Part shown: positions 53,040-61,426 of the stretch, piece after piece
How positions within the stretch are numbered: position 1 is the first letter of the stretch
How the letters are laid out: each line of letters opens with the position of its first letter
Assembly (NCBI GenBank): GCA_043747875.1
Contig: JAYTOI010000192.1
Coordinates: forward strand, 11,898 to 75,897
Direction of reading: 5' to 3'
DNA: 64,000 nt
DNA from: CADEED01 sp043747875
GTDB lineage: Bacteria > Pseudomonadota > Gammaproteobacteria > Steroidobacterales > Steroidobacteraceae
The notes under the pieces: generated by a model
Database searches by the model: none
What the model saw: only the letters and a program-made list of their open reading frames with translations
What the model was told of the DNA's origin: nothing
Made by a program: the position numbers and the translations under genes

Positions 53040-54914
53040 ATGGACCCCCGGCTGCTCGAGTATTACAACCGCGAACTGCTTTTCATGCGCGAGATGGGCG
53101 CGGAATTCGCGCGCACCTATCCACGCATCGCCGCGCGTCTCGGCGTCGACGGCATCGAATGCTCCGACCCATACGTCGAGCGGCTGCTCGAGGGCGTGGC
53201 ATGGCTCGCGGCGCGCGTGCAGCTCAAGATCGACGCGCGGCATCCCGAGTTCACCCAGCACCTGCTGGAGATGGTGTACCCGCAGTTCCTGAGTCCGACG
53301 CCGTCGTGTGCACTGGTGGAGTTCGCTCCGGATTTCAAGGACCCGGCGCTCGAGGCCGGCCTGATCATTCCCCGCGGCAGCGCGCTGCAGACGCAGGTGG
53401 CGCGCGGCGAGCGCACCGCCTGCGAGTTCCGCACCGCGCAGAACGTGACGCTGTGGCCGCTCACGGTGACCGAGGCGAAGTACATCTCGGGCTCGGGCGC
53501 GCTGGCGACGCAAGGCATCGCGGTCGATTCGAAAGTGCGCGCCGCGATCCGGCTGCGCTTCAAGGTCAGCACCGGCATCAAGCTGGCTGCGTTGCCGTTG
53601 GACTCGCTCACGTTTTATCTCAAGGCGACGCCCGACATCGCCAGCAAGCTGCACGAACAGGTTCTGGCGAACTGCGTCGGGTTTTGGATGCGTTCGACGC
53701 AGCCAGGCGCGACGGTGCATTTCCGCGCCGCCACTTCGGTGGAGCAAATGGGCCTGAGCGACGAGGAGGCACTGCTGCCAGTCACGAAGCTCGCGTTCCA
53801 GGGGTATCGTCTGTTGCGCGAGTATTTCGCGTTCCCCGAGCGCTTCCTGTATTTCCGCCTGCGTGATCTGCTCGAGGGCGTCAAGACCTTCGAGGGCGAC
53901 GAGTTCGAGATCTACATCGGCCTCAATCGCATCCAGACCAGCCTCGAGAACGCGCTCGACAGTTCGCAGTTCCGCATGTACACCGCGCCGGTCATCAATC
54001 TATTCGCGAAGGAGAGCGATCGCATCCACGTGACGCCGTTCGAGGTCGAGCACCACGTGCTGCCCGACCGCAACCGTCCGATGGATTTCGAAGTGTTCTC
54101 GATCGAGCGACTCACCGGCGTCGGCACGGGCGGCGAGAATCAGGTGGAGATCGCGCCGTTCTACGCGGTGAGCCACCGCACCGCGTCCAGTGCCGAGCGC
54201 GCGTACTACACGGTGCAACGGCGCCAGCGACTCTATTCCAACCGGCAGGTACAGGATGGTGCGCGCGCCAGCTACATCGGCTCGGAGTGTTTCGTGTCGG
54301 TGGTGGACACCAAGAACCGGCAATGGACCGGCGACTTCCGTCAGCTCGACATCCAGACGCTGTGCACCAACCGCGACCTGCCCATCCAGATCTCGATGGG
54401 CAAGGGCAAGACCGATTTCGTGCTCGACGGCGCCGCGCCGCTCGAGGCCATCCGTTGCATCGCCGGCCCCACCTACCCGCGGCCCTCGCCGGCGTTCGGG
54501 GATACGGCCTGGAAATTGATCAGCCATCTCACGCTCAACTATCTATCGCTCGCGGACACCAATCCGCAGAGCGGCGCGGAACTGCTGCGCGAGATGCTCT
54601 CGCTGTATACGGACAGCAACGAGGTGTCGCTGAACCGGCAGATCGACGGCGTGCGCAACATCGCGCACCGCGCGGTGGTGCGGCGCATTCCGATCAAGGG
54701 TCCGATCAGCTACGGCCGTGGTCTCGAGATCGACATCACGATGGACGACAACGCGTTCGAAGGCACGGGAATCCTGTTGCTCGGCTCGGTGCTCGAGCGG
54801 TTCTTCCCACGCTATGTCTCGATGAATTCATTCACCCAATTGCGCCTGCATTCGCAGAAGCGCGGCGAGGTCAAACAGTGGCCGGTTCGGCTGGGCAATC
54901 GACAGATCTTGTAA
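53040..54914 (+). CDS. tssF: T6SS baseplate subunit TssF
   Basis: A 624-residue TssF (VasA/ImpG family), part of the baseplate wedge with TssG and TssK. It begins with LLEYYNRELLFMREMGAEFA and YPRIAARLGVDGIECSDPYV. It also has FTQHLLEMVYPQFLSPTPSC, IPRGSALQTQ, ERFLYFRLRDLLEGV and DVKN-type C-terminal segments such as YGRGLEIDITMDDNAFEGTG and LGSVLERFFPRYVSMNSF. It overlaps tssG by 37 bases, indicating translational coupling. Confidence 0.96.
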   Translation: MDPRLLEYYNRELLFMREMGAEFARTYPRIAARLGVDGIECSDPYVERLLEGVAWLAARVQLKIDARHPEFTQHLLEMVYPQFLSPTPSCALVEFAPDFKDPALEAGLIIPRGSALQTQVARGERTACEFRTAQNVTLWPLTVTEAKYISGSGALATQGIAVDSKVRAAIRLRFKVSTGIKLAALPLDSLTFYLKATPDIASKLHEQVLANCVGFWMRSTQPGATVHFRAATSVEQMGLSDEEALLPVTKLAFQGYRLLREYFAFPERFLYFRLRDLLEGVKTFEGDEFEIYIGLNRIQTSLENALDSSQFRMYTAPVINLFAKESDRIHVTPFEVEHHVLPDRNRPMDFEVFSIERLTGVGTGGENQVEIAPFYAVSHRTASSAERAYYTVQRRQRLYSNRQVQDGARASYIGSECFVSVVDTKNRQWTGDFRQLDIQTLCTNRDLPIQISMGKGKTDFVLDGAAPLEAIRCIAGPTYPRPSPAFGDTAWKLISHLTLNYLSLADTNPQSGAELLREMLSLYTDSNEVSLNRQIDGVRNIAHRAVVRRIPIKGPISYGRGLEIDITMDDNAFEGTGILLLGSVLERFFPRYVSMNSFTQLRLHSQKRGEVKQWPVRLGNRQIL

Positions 54915-55903
54915 GCGCGCTCACGGCGCTGCGCGAGAAGCCGTCGCGGTTCACGCTGTTCGCCGCGCTGCGACTGCTCGAGCAGAGCAACGCGGCGCAG
55001 CCACGGCTCGGCGAAGCGCGCAAGGTGGCCGACGAAGCCATCCGGCTCGCGCAGCCGCCCTATCTCATCTTCGCGCCCTCTGAAGTCGAAAGCTTCGAGC
55101 AGGAGGACGGGTCGCGTCCGGTGCTGCAGCAATACACCTTCGGACTGTTCGGCCCCAACGGCGCGCTGCCCCTGCACCTGACTGAGTACGCGCGCGAGCG
55201 CGAGCGCCAGCTCGATGACCCGACGGTCAAGGATTTCGTCAACACGCTGCAGCATCGCATGGCGACGCTGTTTCATCGCGCGTGGGCGAACAGCGATCCG
55301 GCCACGAATCTCGACCGTCCGGATCAGGACCGTTTCGTCACGTATCTCGGCGCGCTGATCGGCATCGCGCCCGGGTCGGCGCGCGCGCGCGATGACGTGG
55401 TCGACTACGCCAAACTACGGCGCTGCGGCCGCTTCGCGCCGAACTGCCGCTCCGCGGAAGGCCTCGAGGCGATCCTCCGGGACTACTTCGAACTGCCGCT
55501 CGAGATCAAACAGTTCGTCGGCGCGTGGCTCGACGTGCCACCCGACTCGTTCTGCCGTCTGGGACGCATGGCGGACTATGCGCAGCTCGGTGCCGGTGCG
55601 ACGCTGGGTTCCTCGTCCTGGCAGTGCCAGCACAAGTTCGAGATCGTCATCGGGCCGTTGTCGTTGCACGAGTTTGTCGATTTCCTGCCCGGATCGCGCG
55701 GCCTGCGCGAGCTGCGCGCGCTGACGCAGATGTATACGAATGATGAATGGGCCTGGCAGGTGCGGCTGTTGCTCACCGACGTCGACGTGCCGGGAATGAC
55801 GCTTGGCCAATCGGGCAAGTTGGGTTGGACGACCTGGCTCGGAGCCAAGCACATGCAGGCCGACGAAGTCGTCTTGCAGGGAGACGATCGCTGGTACGCG
55901 TGA
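54878..55903 (+). CDS. tssG: T6SS baseplate subunit TssG
   Basis: A 341-residue TssG (VasB/ImpH) that pairs with TssF. It has SRFTLFAALRLLEQSNAAQP, IRLAQPPYLIFAPSEVESF, YTFGLFGPNGALPLHLTEYA, FHRAWANSDPATNLDR and FVDFLPGSRGLRELRALTQM. The start is GTG 54878 within tssF; there is no in-frame ATG at the domain start. Followed by clpV after 40 bases. Confidence 0.95.
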   Translation: MAGSAGQSTDLVSALTALREKPSRFTLFAALRLLEQSNAAQPRLGEARKVADEAIRLAQPPYLIFAPSEVESFEQEDGSRPVLQQYTFGLFGPNGALPLHLTEYARERERQLDDPTVKDFVNTLQHRMATLFHRAWANSDPATNLDRPDQDRFVTYLGALIGIAPGSARARDDVVDYAKLRRCGRFAPNCRSAEGLEAILRDYFELPLEIKQFVGAWLDVPPDSFCRLGRMADYAQLGAGATLGSSSWQCQHKFEIVIGPLSLHEFVDFLPGSRGLRELRALTQMYTNDEWAWQVRLLLTDVDVPGMTLGQSGKLGWTTWLGAKHMQADEVVLQGDDRWYA

Positions 55904-55943
55904 CCGGTTTGGTCGCGCGCGAATCGATTCTGGAGAAAAACAA

Positions 55944-58631
55944 ATGGGCGACATCAGCCGGGTAAAGTTGTTTGGCAAACTCAACGGCCTTGCGTACAAG
56001 GCGATCGAGGGCGCGACCGTATTCTGCAAGCTGCGTGGGAATCCCTACGTGGAGCAGCTGCATTGGTTCCACCAGATCCTGCAGCTGCAGAACTCCGATC
56101 TGCATTGCATCGCGCGCGGGTTCAACATGGACGCTTCGCGGCTCGCGAGCGACATGACACAGGCGCTCGACCGGCTGCCGCGCGGTGCCACCGCCATCTC
56201 GGACCTGTCGCCGCACATTCAGGATTCCGTGCAGCAGGCCTGGGTGTGGTCGACGCTGAAGTTCGGCGATTCACAGGTGCGCACCGGGCACGTCGTGGTG
56301 GCGATGCTCACGATCGGTACGCTGCGCAACGTGCTGCTGTCGATGTCGAAGGAATTCGACAAGATCAGGCTCGACACGCTCACCGAGGATTTCGACCAGA
56401 TCTGCGGCAAATCGCCCGAGAGCAGCATGAGCGCGCAGGACGGAACCTCGGTGGGCGCGCACGGCGCGCCGGGCGAGGCCAGCGATGCCATCGCGCCGGC
56501 GGCAATGGGCAAGCAGGAGGCACTCAAGAAGTTCACCGTGGACCTCACCGAGCAGGCGCGCTCCGGCAAGCTCGATCCCATCGTTGGCCGCGACGAGGAG
56601 ATCCGACAGGTCATCGACATCCTCATGCGCCGCCGCCAGAACAATCCGCTGCTCACCGGCGAGGCCGGCGTGGGAAAGACCGCGGTGGTCGAAGGCTTCG
56701 CGATGAAGATCGCCGCGGGCGAAGTGCCACCGCCGTTGCTGGACGTGCAGTTGCGCACGCTCGACGTCGGCTTGTTGCAGGCCGGCGCCAGCATGAAGGG
56801 CGAGTTCGAGCAGCGCCTGCGCAGCGTCATCGAAGAAGTCCAGGCTTCGCCGAAGCCCATCATCCTGTTCATCGACGAGGCGCACACGCTGGTGGGCGCG
56901 GGTGGCGCCGCCGGCACGGGCGATGCTGCCAATCTACTCAAGCCCGCGCTGGCGCGCGGCACGCTGCGCACCGTCGCCGCGACGACGTGGGCGGAATACA
57001 AGAAACACATCGAGAAGGATCCGGCGCTGACGCGGCGCTTCCAGGTCGTACAGGTGGCCGAGCCGGACGAGAACAAGTGCATCCTCATGATCCGCGGCAT
57101 CGCCTCGACCATGGAGAAGCATCACAAGGTGCAACTGCTCGATGAAGCGCTCGAAGCCGCGGTGCGGCTGTCGCATCGCTACATTCCGTCGCGGCAGTTG
57201 CCCGACAAGGCCGTGAGCCTGCTCGATACCGCCTGCGCGCGGGTCGCCATCAGCCAGTTCGCCGTGCCGCCTGAAGTGGAGGATTGCCGCAAGCGCATCG
57301 AGGCGCTCGACACGGAGCTCGCCATCATCGGTCGCGAGACGGCCGTGGGCGTGGACACCACCGAGCGCGCCAAAGCAGCCAACGAGAAACTCGCGAAGAA
57401 CAAGGAGCAGCTGGCGACGCTCGAGACGCGCTGGAACAGCGAGAAAGTGCTGGTCGAGAAGATCCTCGAGATCCGCGGCAAGCTGCGCAGCGCCACCGGA
57501 AAGGTGGAGGGCGCCGCGGCCACCGAGGCACCGCCGGCCGACACCGCGGCGCTGCTCGCGGAGCTCCACAAGCTGCAGGCCGAGCTCAGCAAACTACAGG
57601 GCGAGACGCCGCTGATCTTGCCGACGGCGGATCACCAGGCGGTCGCGTCCGTGGTCGAAAGCTGGACGGGCATACCGGTCGGCCGCATGGTGAAGAACGA
57701 GGTCGAATCGATCCTCAAGCTGGCCGACACGCTCGAAGGCCGCATCATCGGTCAGCGTCACGCGCTCGACATGATCGCGCGTCGCATCCAGACGTCGCGC
57801 GCCAAGCTCGACAACCCTAACAAGCCCATCGGCGTATTCATGCTCGCGGGCACCTCGGGAGTCGGCAAGACCGAGACTGCGCTGGCGCTCGCCGAGGCGT
57901 TGTACGGCGGCGAGCAGAACGTCATCACGATCAACATGAGCGAGTTCCAGGAAGCGCACACGGTTTCCACGCTCAAGGGCGCGCCGCCGGGCTACGTCGG
58001 CTATGGTGAAGGTGGCGTGCTCACGGAGGCCGTGCGCCGCCGTCCCTACAGCGTCGTGTTGCTCGACGAGGTCGAGAAGGCGCATCCGGACGTGCACGAG
58101 ATCTTCTTCCAGGTATTCGACAAGGGCTGGATGGAGGACGGCGAGGGTCGCGAGATCGATTTCAAGAACACGCTGATCCTGCTGACCACCAACGCGGGAA
58201 CGGAGCTGATCTCGAACCTCTGCAAGGACCCGACGCTGATGCCGGAAGCGGAGGGCATCGCCAAGGCGCTGCGCGAGCCGCTGCTCAAGGTGTTCCCGCC
58301 CGCGTTGCTCGGCCGCCTGGTCGTGATTCCGTACTACCCGCTCAATGACCAGATGATCGGGTCCATAGCGCGCCTGCAGCTCGGGCGCATCGAAAAGCGC
58401 ATCCGCGAGAACCACAAGGTGCCATTCACGTACGACGATGCGGTCATCCAGCTCATCGCCAGCCGCTGCACCGAGGTCGAGAGCGGTGGCCGCATGATCG
58501 ACACCATCCTGACGAACACCGTGCTGCCGAAGATCAGCCAGGAGTTCCTGGAGCGCATGGTGGAGGGCAAGACGATATCGCGCGTGCACGTGAGCGTCGC
58601 GGACAGCGATTTCAAATACGGGTTCGAGTAA
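55944..58631 (+). CDS. clpV: T6SS ATPase ClpV (TssH)
   Basis: AAA+ unfoldase that disassembles the contracted sheath for reuse. 895 residues: an N domain (about 1-160, KLNGLAYKAIEGATVFCKLR) that binds the TssC N-terminus, a first AAA module (Walker A GEAGVGKTAVVEG near 241, Walker B ILFIDEAHTLVGAGG), a coiled-coil M domain (about 430-560), a second AAA module (Walker A GTSGVGKTETALALAE near 636, NMSEFQEAHTVSTLKGAPPG, VVLLDEVEKAHPDVHEIFFQ) and a C-terminal D2-small domain. GGAGAAAAAC precedes ATG. The gene order TagJ-TssE-F-G-ClpV is that of H1-type systems. Confidence 0.97.
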   Translation: MGDISRVKLFGKLNGLAYKAIEGATVFCKLRGNPYVEQLHWFHQILQLQNSDLHCIARGFNMDASRLASDMTQALDRLPRGATAISDLSPHIQDSVQQAWVWSTLKFGDSQVRTGHVVVAMLTIGTLRNVLLSMSKEFDKIRLDTLTEDFDQICGKSPESSMSAQDGTSVGAHGAPGEASDAIAPAAMGKQEALKKFTVDLTEQARSGKLDPIVGRDEEIRQVIDILMRRRQNNPLLTGEAGVGKTAVVEGFAMKIAAGEVPPPLLDVQLRTLDVGLLQAGASMKGEFEQRLRSVIEEVQASPKPIILFIDEAHTLVGAGGAAGTGDAANLLKPALARGTLRTVAATTWAEYKKHIEKDPALTRRFQVVQVAEPDENKCILMIRGIASTMEKHHKVQLLDEALEAAVRLSHRYIPSRQLPDKAVSLLDTACARVAISQFAVPPEVEDCRKRIEALDTELAIIGRETAVGVDTTERAKAANEKLAKNKEQLATLETRWNSEKVLVEKILEIRGKLRSATGKVEGAAATEAPPADTAALLAELHKLQAELSKLQGETPLILPTADHQAVASVVESWTGIPVGRMVKNEVESILKLADTLEGRIIGQRHALDMIARRIQTSRAKLDNPNKPIGVFMLAGTSGVGKTETALALAEALYGGEQNVITINMSEFQEAHTVSTLKGAPPGYVGYGEGGVLTEAVRRRPYSVVLLDEVEKAHPDVHEIFFQVFDKGWMEDGEGREIDFKNTLILLTTNAGTELISNLCKDPTLMPEAEGIAKALREPLLKVFPPALLGRLVVIPYYPLNDQMIGSIARLQLGRIEKRIRENHKVPFTYDDAVIQLIASRCTEVESGGRMIDTILTNTVLPKISQEFLERMVEGKTISRVHVSVADSDFKYGFE

Positions 58632-58655
58632 CGGGCCTGCGATGCATCTGGGACT

Positions 58656-58680
58656 CGACGAGGGGTAATTCCCCTCGTCG
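58656..58680. terminator. Perfect hairpin after clpV
   Basis: CGACGAGGGG (58656-58665) pairs with CCCCTCGTCG (58671-58680) around a TAATT loop. There is no T-run. It may be a terminator, a transcript-stabilising hairpin, or a symmetric protein site between clpV and the lipase gene. Confidence 0.5.
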
Positions 58681-58854
58681 GGCATCCCATTGCGGGGTCG
58701 CATGCCGCCCGCGGATGCGATCCGCCGGTCGGCCGGGATCTCAGATCGGAATAGTGACGTTCTTCACACCGGACAGGACGCTCGACGAGTGATGCTCGCC
58801 AGTCCGCACGCGCCGTGTGCGGCGCCCATCGGACACAGCTTTCGAGCACCAACC

Positions 58855-59850
58855 ATGAACTACCGCCTCTATCTGATTGACGGCACGGGCCCGGAAAACT
58901 GGAAAGTCTACGAGCGCGACATGCAACGAGGGTTCTGCATGCAGCTCAAGAAGCAGAACGGCGATCGGGTCGAGTACCTGCGCGGCCCGACGCTGCAGGG
59001 ACGCGAGACGTGGTTCATAGGCGAGACCATCCTGCAATTCATCAAGACGGACCGCGCCAAGTATCCAAAGATGCGCATTCTGCTCGGCGGCCACAGCCGC
59101 GGCGGCGCTGCGGCCATCTACGTGGCGCGCAAGCTCAAGGAAGAGAAGATCACCGTGCACGGCATGGTGCTGTTCGACGCGGTGCGCCGCGCGATCCAGA
59201 AGAGCCCCGCGCAGTACGCCAACCAGATCGCCACCGAGAGCGCCGGCATCCCGACGCTGGTCGCGTTGCAGATGATGCGCGCGGCGGTCGAAGTGGGCTT
59301 CGACTATTTCGGCAAGAACGCCATCGATCGGGTTCCGTCGAACGTGGAGCGCGCGCTGCACATGGTGCGCGACGAGGAATTCTCGTATTTCGTTCAGAAC
59401 ATCCCTGAGTACAGGGAACTGGCAAAGAAACTCGTCGACCCGAACGACGCGCTCTACACCCGGAAGGTTGCCGAGTTCGCGCGGATGCACAACGCGATGC
59501 GCGACGCCTGCCGCTGGAACTGCCTGGGGCCGCTCGGTATACCGACGGGCTTCAGCTTCGGCAACACCGGCCTGGTCGCCGAGCCGGGTTGCCATTTCAA
59601 GATCCAGAAATTCATGGCGACGCATGGCGCCATGGGTGGCGCACCGCTCGACCCGCTGGACTACATCAAGAACTACGTGTACGCGTCGCAGATCGAAGTG
59701 CAGGAAATCATCTCGATGCTCGCCGTGCAGACGCTCGCCAACGGATTCCTCAAGGAGCTCGGTTTCGGCGGCGATCACGAAGCGGTGCAGCTGCAGTACA
59801 AGGCCCAGTCGATGCCTGGCGGGCGGTCTCAGCTCGCGGTGGGTGGTTAG
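58855..59850 (+). CDS. Alpha/beta-hydrolase (lipase-like), candidate T6SS effector
   Basis: A 331-residue protein with the nucleophile elbow GGHSRGGAAAIY (Ser about 81), a following Asp strand MVLFDAVRR (Asp about 108) and a late His in ATHGAMGGAP (about 257). This order and spacing match the Ser-Asp-His triad of DUF2235/Tle phospholipases, where the His stands in an H-x-x-x-G-G segment. There is no signal peptide, as in T6SS effectors. It sits in the T6SS locus, 223 bases after clpV. ATG 58855 opens with NYRLYLIDGTGPENW, a phrase like Tle/DUF2235 N-termini (DGT). No gene next to it looks like an exported immunity protein, so an effector role is inference. It could also be a structural-locus esterase. 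Confidence 0.75.
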   Translation: MNYRLYLIDGTGPENWKVYERDMQRGFCMQLKKQNGDRVEYLRGPTLQGRETWFIGETILQFIKTDRAKYPKMRILLGGHSRGGAAAIYVARKLKEEKITVHGMVLFDAVRRAIQKSPAQYANQIATESAGIPTLVALQMMRAAVEVGFDYFGKNAIDRVPSNVERALHMVRDEEFSYFVQNIPEYRELAKKLVDPNDALYTRKVAEFARMHNAMRDACRWNCLGPLGIPTGFSFGNTGLVAEPGCHFKIQKFMATHGAMGGAPLDPLDYIKNYVYASQIEVQEIISMLAVQTLANGFLKELGFGGDHEAVQLQYKAQSMPGGRSQLAVGG

Positions 59851-59853
59851 ACG

Positions 59854-61332
59854 CTACTTCCAGGGTCCGGCGAAACCCGCCGGCGGATCGGCGATGGACT
59901 GCATGCGCATGAGGCGCACGGCAGGACGTTTCTCGTGGCTGAGCAGCGGCACCAGACCGAGCGACAGCAGTTTCTCTCCCGCTCGCTCGGGTAGATAAGC
60001 TTCGGCGCAGGCCTGCAACGCGCGCGCGTCGCCGTGATGGCGCACGACGGCCGGTAGGTCGTCGATCTCGAGCTGGCTGCCCGCGCGCATGTCCCAGCCG
60101 TCGTCGAGGAACGAGCGCACCAGCAGGCGTGCCAGTGAAAACCCCGGATTCGCCCACAGCAGAGCCTCGTGGCCGGAGTCGGCATCGAGCTCCTCGAAGG
60201 CGAAGGAGTCGATGGCGTCGAAGGACTTGCCATACGGCAGACGCGCGAGCGTGCGCGGGGCGGCGAGCGCCACGGATGCACAGAACGGTTGTTTGCGCAG
60301 CGTACGCCACGTTTCCGAGACTTCCGGGCTCAGGCTCCAGGTCATCGGATCGGATCCGTCGCCGAAGGAGGTGCACCCCGCGACCGCCGGCCGTGCCGCG
60401 CCCACGAAGCCCGCGCCGGCGCGCCGTGCGAGCGAGCCCAGCACCGCGAGAATTCGCAGGTCTTCCTCCGCGGGCCCGAACGCGTAGTCGCCCACGATCA
60501 GCGAGTAGGGCAGAGCGTCAGGAGACTTCTCTCCTCTGCCCACCAGCGCTTCGTACAGCCGGGATGCGACGAGGTTGTCGCCGCCGCATGCGATCTCGTC
60601 GAGCGCGCGTTGCCGACCGATGTCGAGCACGAAAACCTTCACCTCTTCCCCGCCGCCGGTTTCGTCGATGAGCGCGCGCAGGGCGCGCCACGCGGCTTCC
60701 AGGGCTTGAAACGCAGGTGCATGCAGGATGGCGCGCATGAGTCCGGAAATGGTCGTGTCCAGGGCGGCGAGGTAGCGCTGCTGTTCGGGCGCGACGTCCT
60801 GCACGATGTGCGGCGCCACAACGCGGCTGATGAGTTTCTGGAGCACCGCGGTCGGCGCGGCCGGCGCGGCAGCTGCCCCCGTCTGTCGGCTCGACCCGAG
60901 CAGCCGCTCAAACATCGCGTTTTCGCCGTCCTGTAGTGGAGCGTCCTGTTTCGCAGTGTCGAGCATCTCATTCGCCGTCTGACGAAAAGTCGCGGCGTCG
61001 GCGAGCCGCGCGCGCCGCTCCTTGAGCGCGGCGAACCACGCGCACTGCCGGAACAGCGCGTCCGGATGGAAATCTTCGAGACTTTCGAATGAGAGCGCCA
61101 CGCGCGCGCCGCCGAGCTCGGAAAGTTCGAGCGCGATGCGCGGCCGCAGCGCCGCGAATACCGCGTCGAAAGTGTCGAGATCGACTGCGCGGGCCGCGAA
61201 TCGCGCGGTGGCCTCGGCAGGCAAGGGCTCATCGCCGGAGAATGCCCCCATGACCAGTATTTCGAAGGCGCGACCGGCCTCGCGGCGCGCAGCGCCACTC
61301 GGCGGTTGACCGAAGTCGATCTGAAATTTCAA
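59854..61332 (-). CDS. Fused TssB-like/TssC-like T6SS sheath homologue
   Basis: A 492-residue protein on the strand opposite the rest of the T6SS genes. Residues about 20-125 resemble TssB (FEILVMGAFSGDE, DLDTFDAVFAALRPRIAL, LSFESLEDFHPDALFRQ). After a linker rich in Ala (about 145-165), residues about 195-490 resemble TssC (AFQALEAAWRALRALIDETG, PYSLIVGDYAFGPAEEDLRI, ETWRTLRKQPFCASVALAAP, RTLARLPYGKSFDAIDSFAF, WANPGFSLARLLVRSFLDDG). Many key positions of sheath TssC are kept but the sequence is diverged, so it is not a simple copy of tssB-tssC. Similar fused proteins exist in T6SS loci but have no accepted role known to me. It is convergent with the lipase gene (three bases between stops) and divergent from the TPR-methyltransferase. 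Confidence 0.82.
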   Translation of the reverse strand: MKFQIDFGQPPSGAARREAGRAFEILVMGAFSGDEPLPAEATARFAARAVDLDTFDAVFAALRPRIALELSELGGARVALSFESLEDFHPDALFRQCAWFAALKERRARLADAATFRQTANEMLDTAKQDAPLQDGENAMFERLLGSSRQTGAAAAPAAPTAVLQKLISRVVAPHIVQDVAPEQQRYLAALDTTISGLMRAILHAPAFQALEAAWRALRALIDETGGGEEVKVFVLDIGRQRALDEIACGGDNLVASRLYEALVGRGEKSPDALPYSLIVGDYAFGPAEEDLRILAVLGSLARRAGAGFVGAARPAVAGCTSFGDGSDPMTWSLSPEVSETWRTLRKQPFCASVALAAPRTLARLPYGKSFDAIDSFAFEELDADSGHEALLWANPGFSLARLLVRSFLDDGWDMRAGSQLEIDDLPAVVRHHGDARALQACAEAYLPERAGEKLLSLGLVPLLSHEKRPAVRLMRMQSIADPPAGFAGPWK

Positions 61333-61426
61333 GGCGCGCTCCCCGGTGGATTTTTGGCTTGCTTAGCGTATCGTCACCGCACGCGCGCCGCCTCGGAAGT
61401 GCATCAACCCGCGCGCCGGGCTCGAC

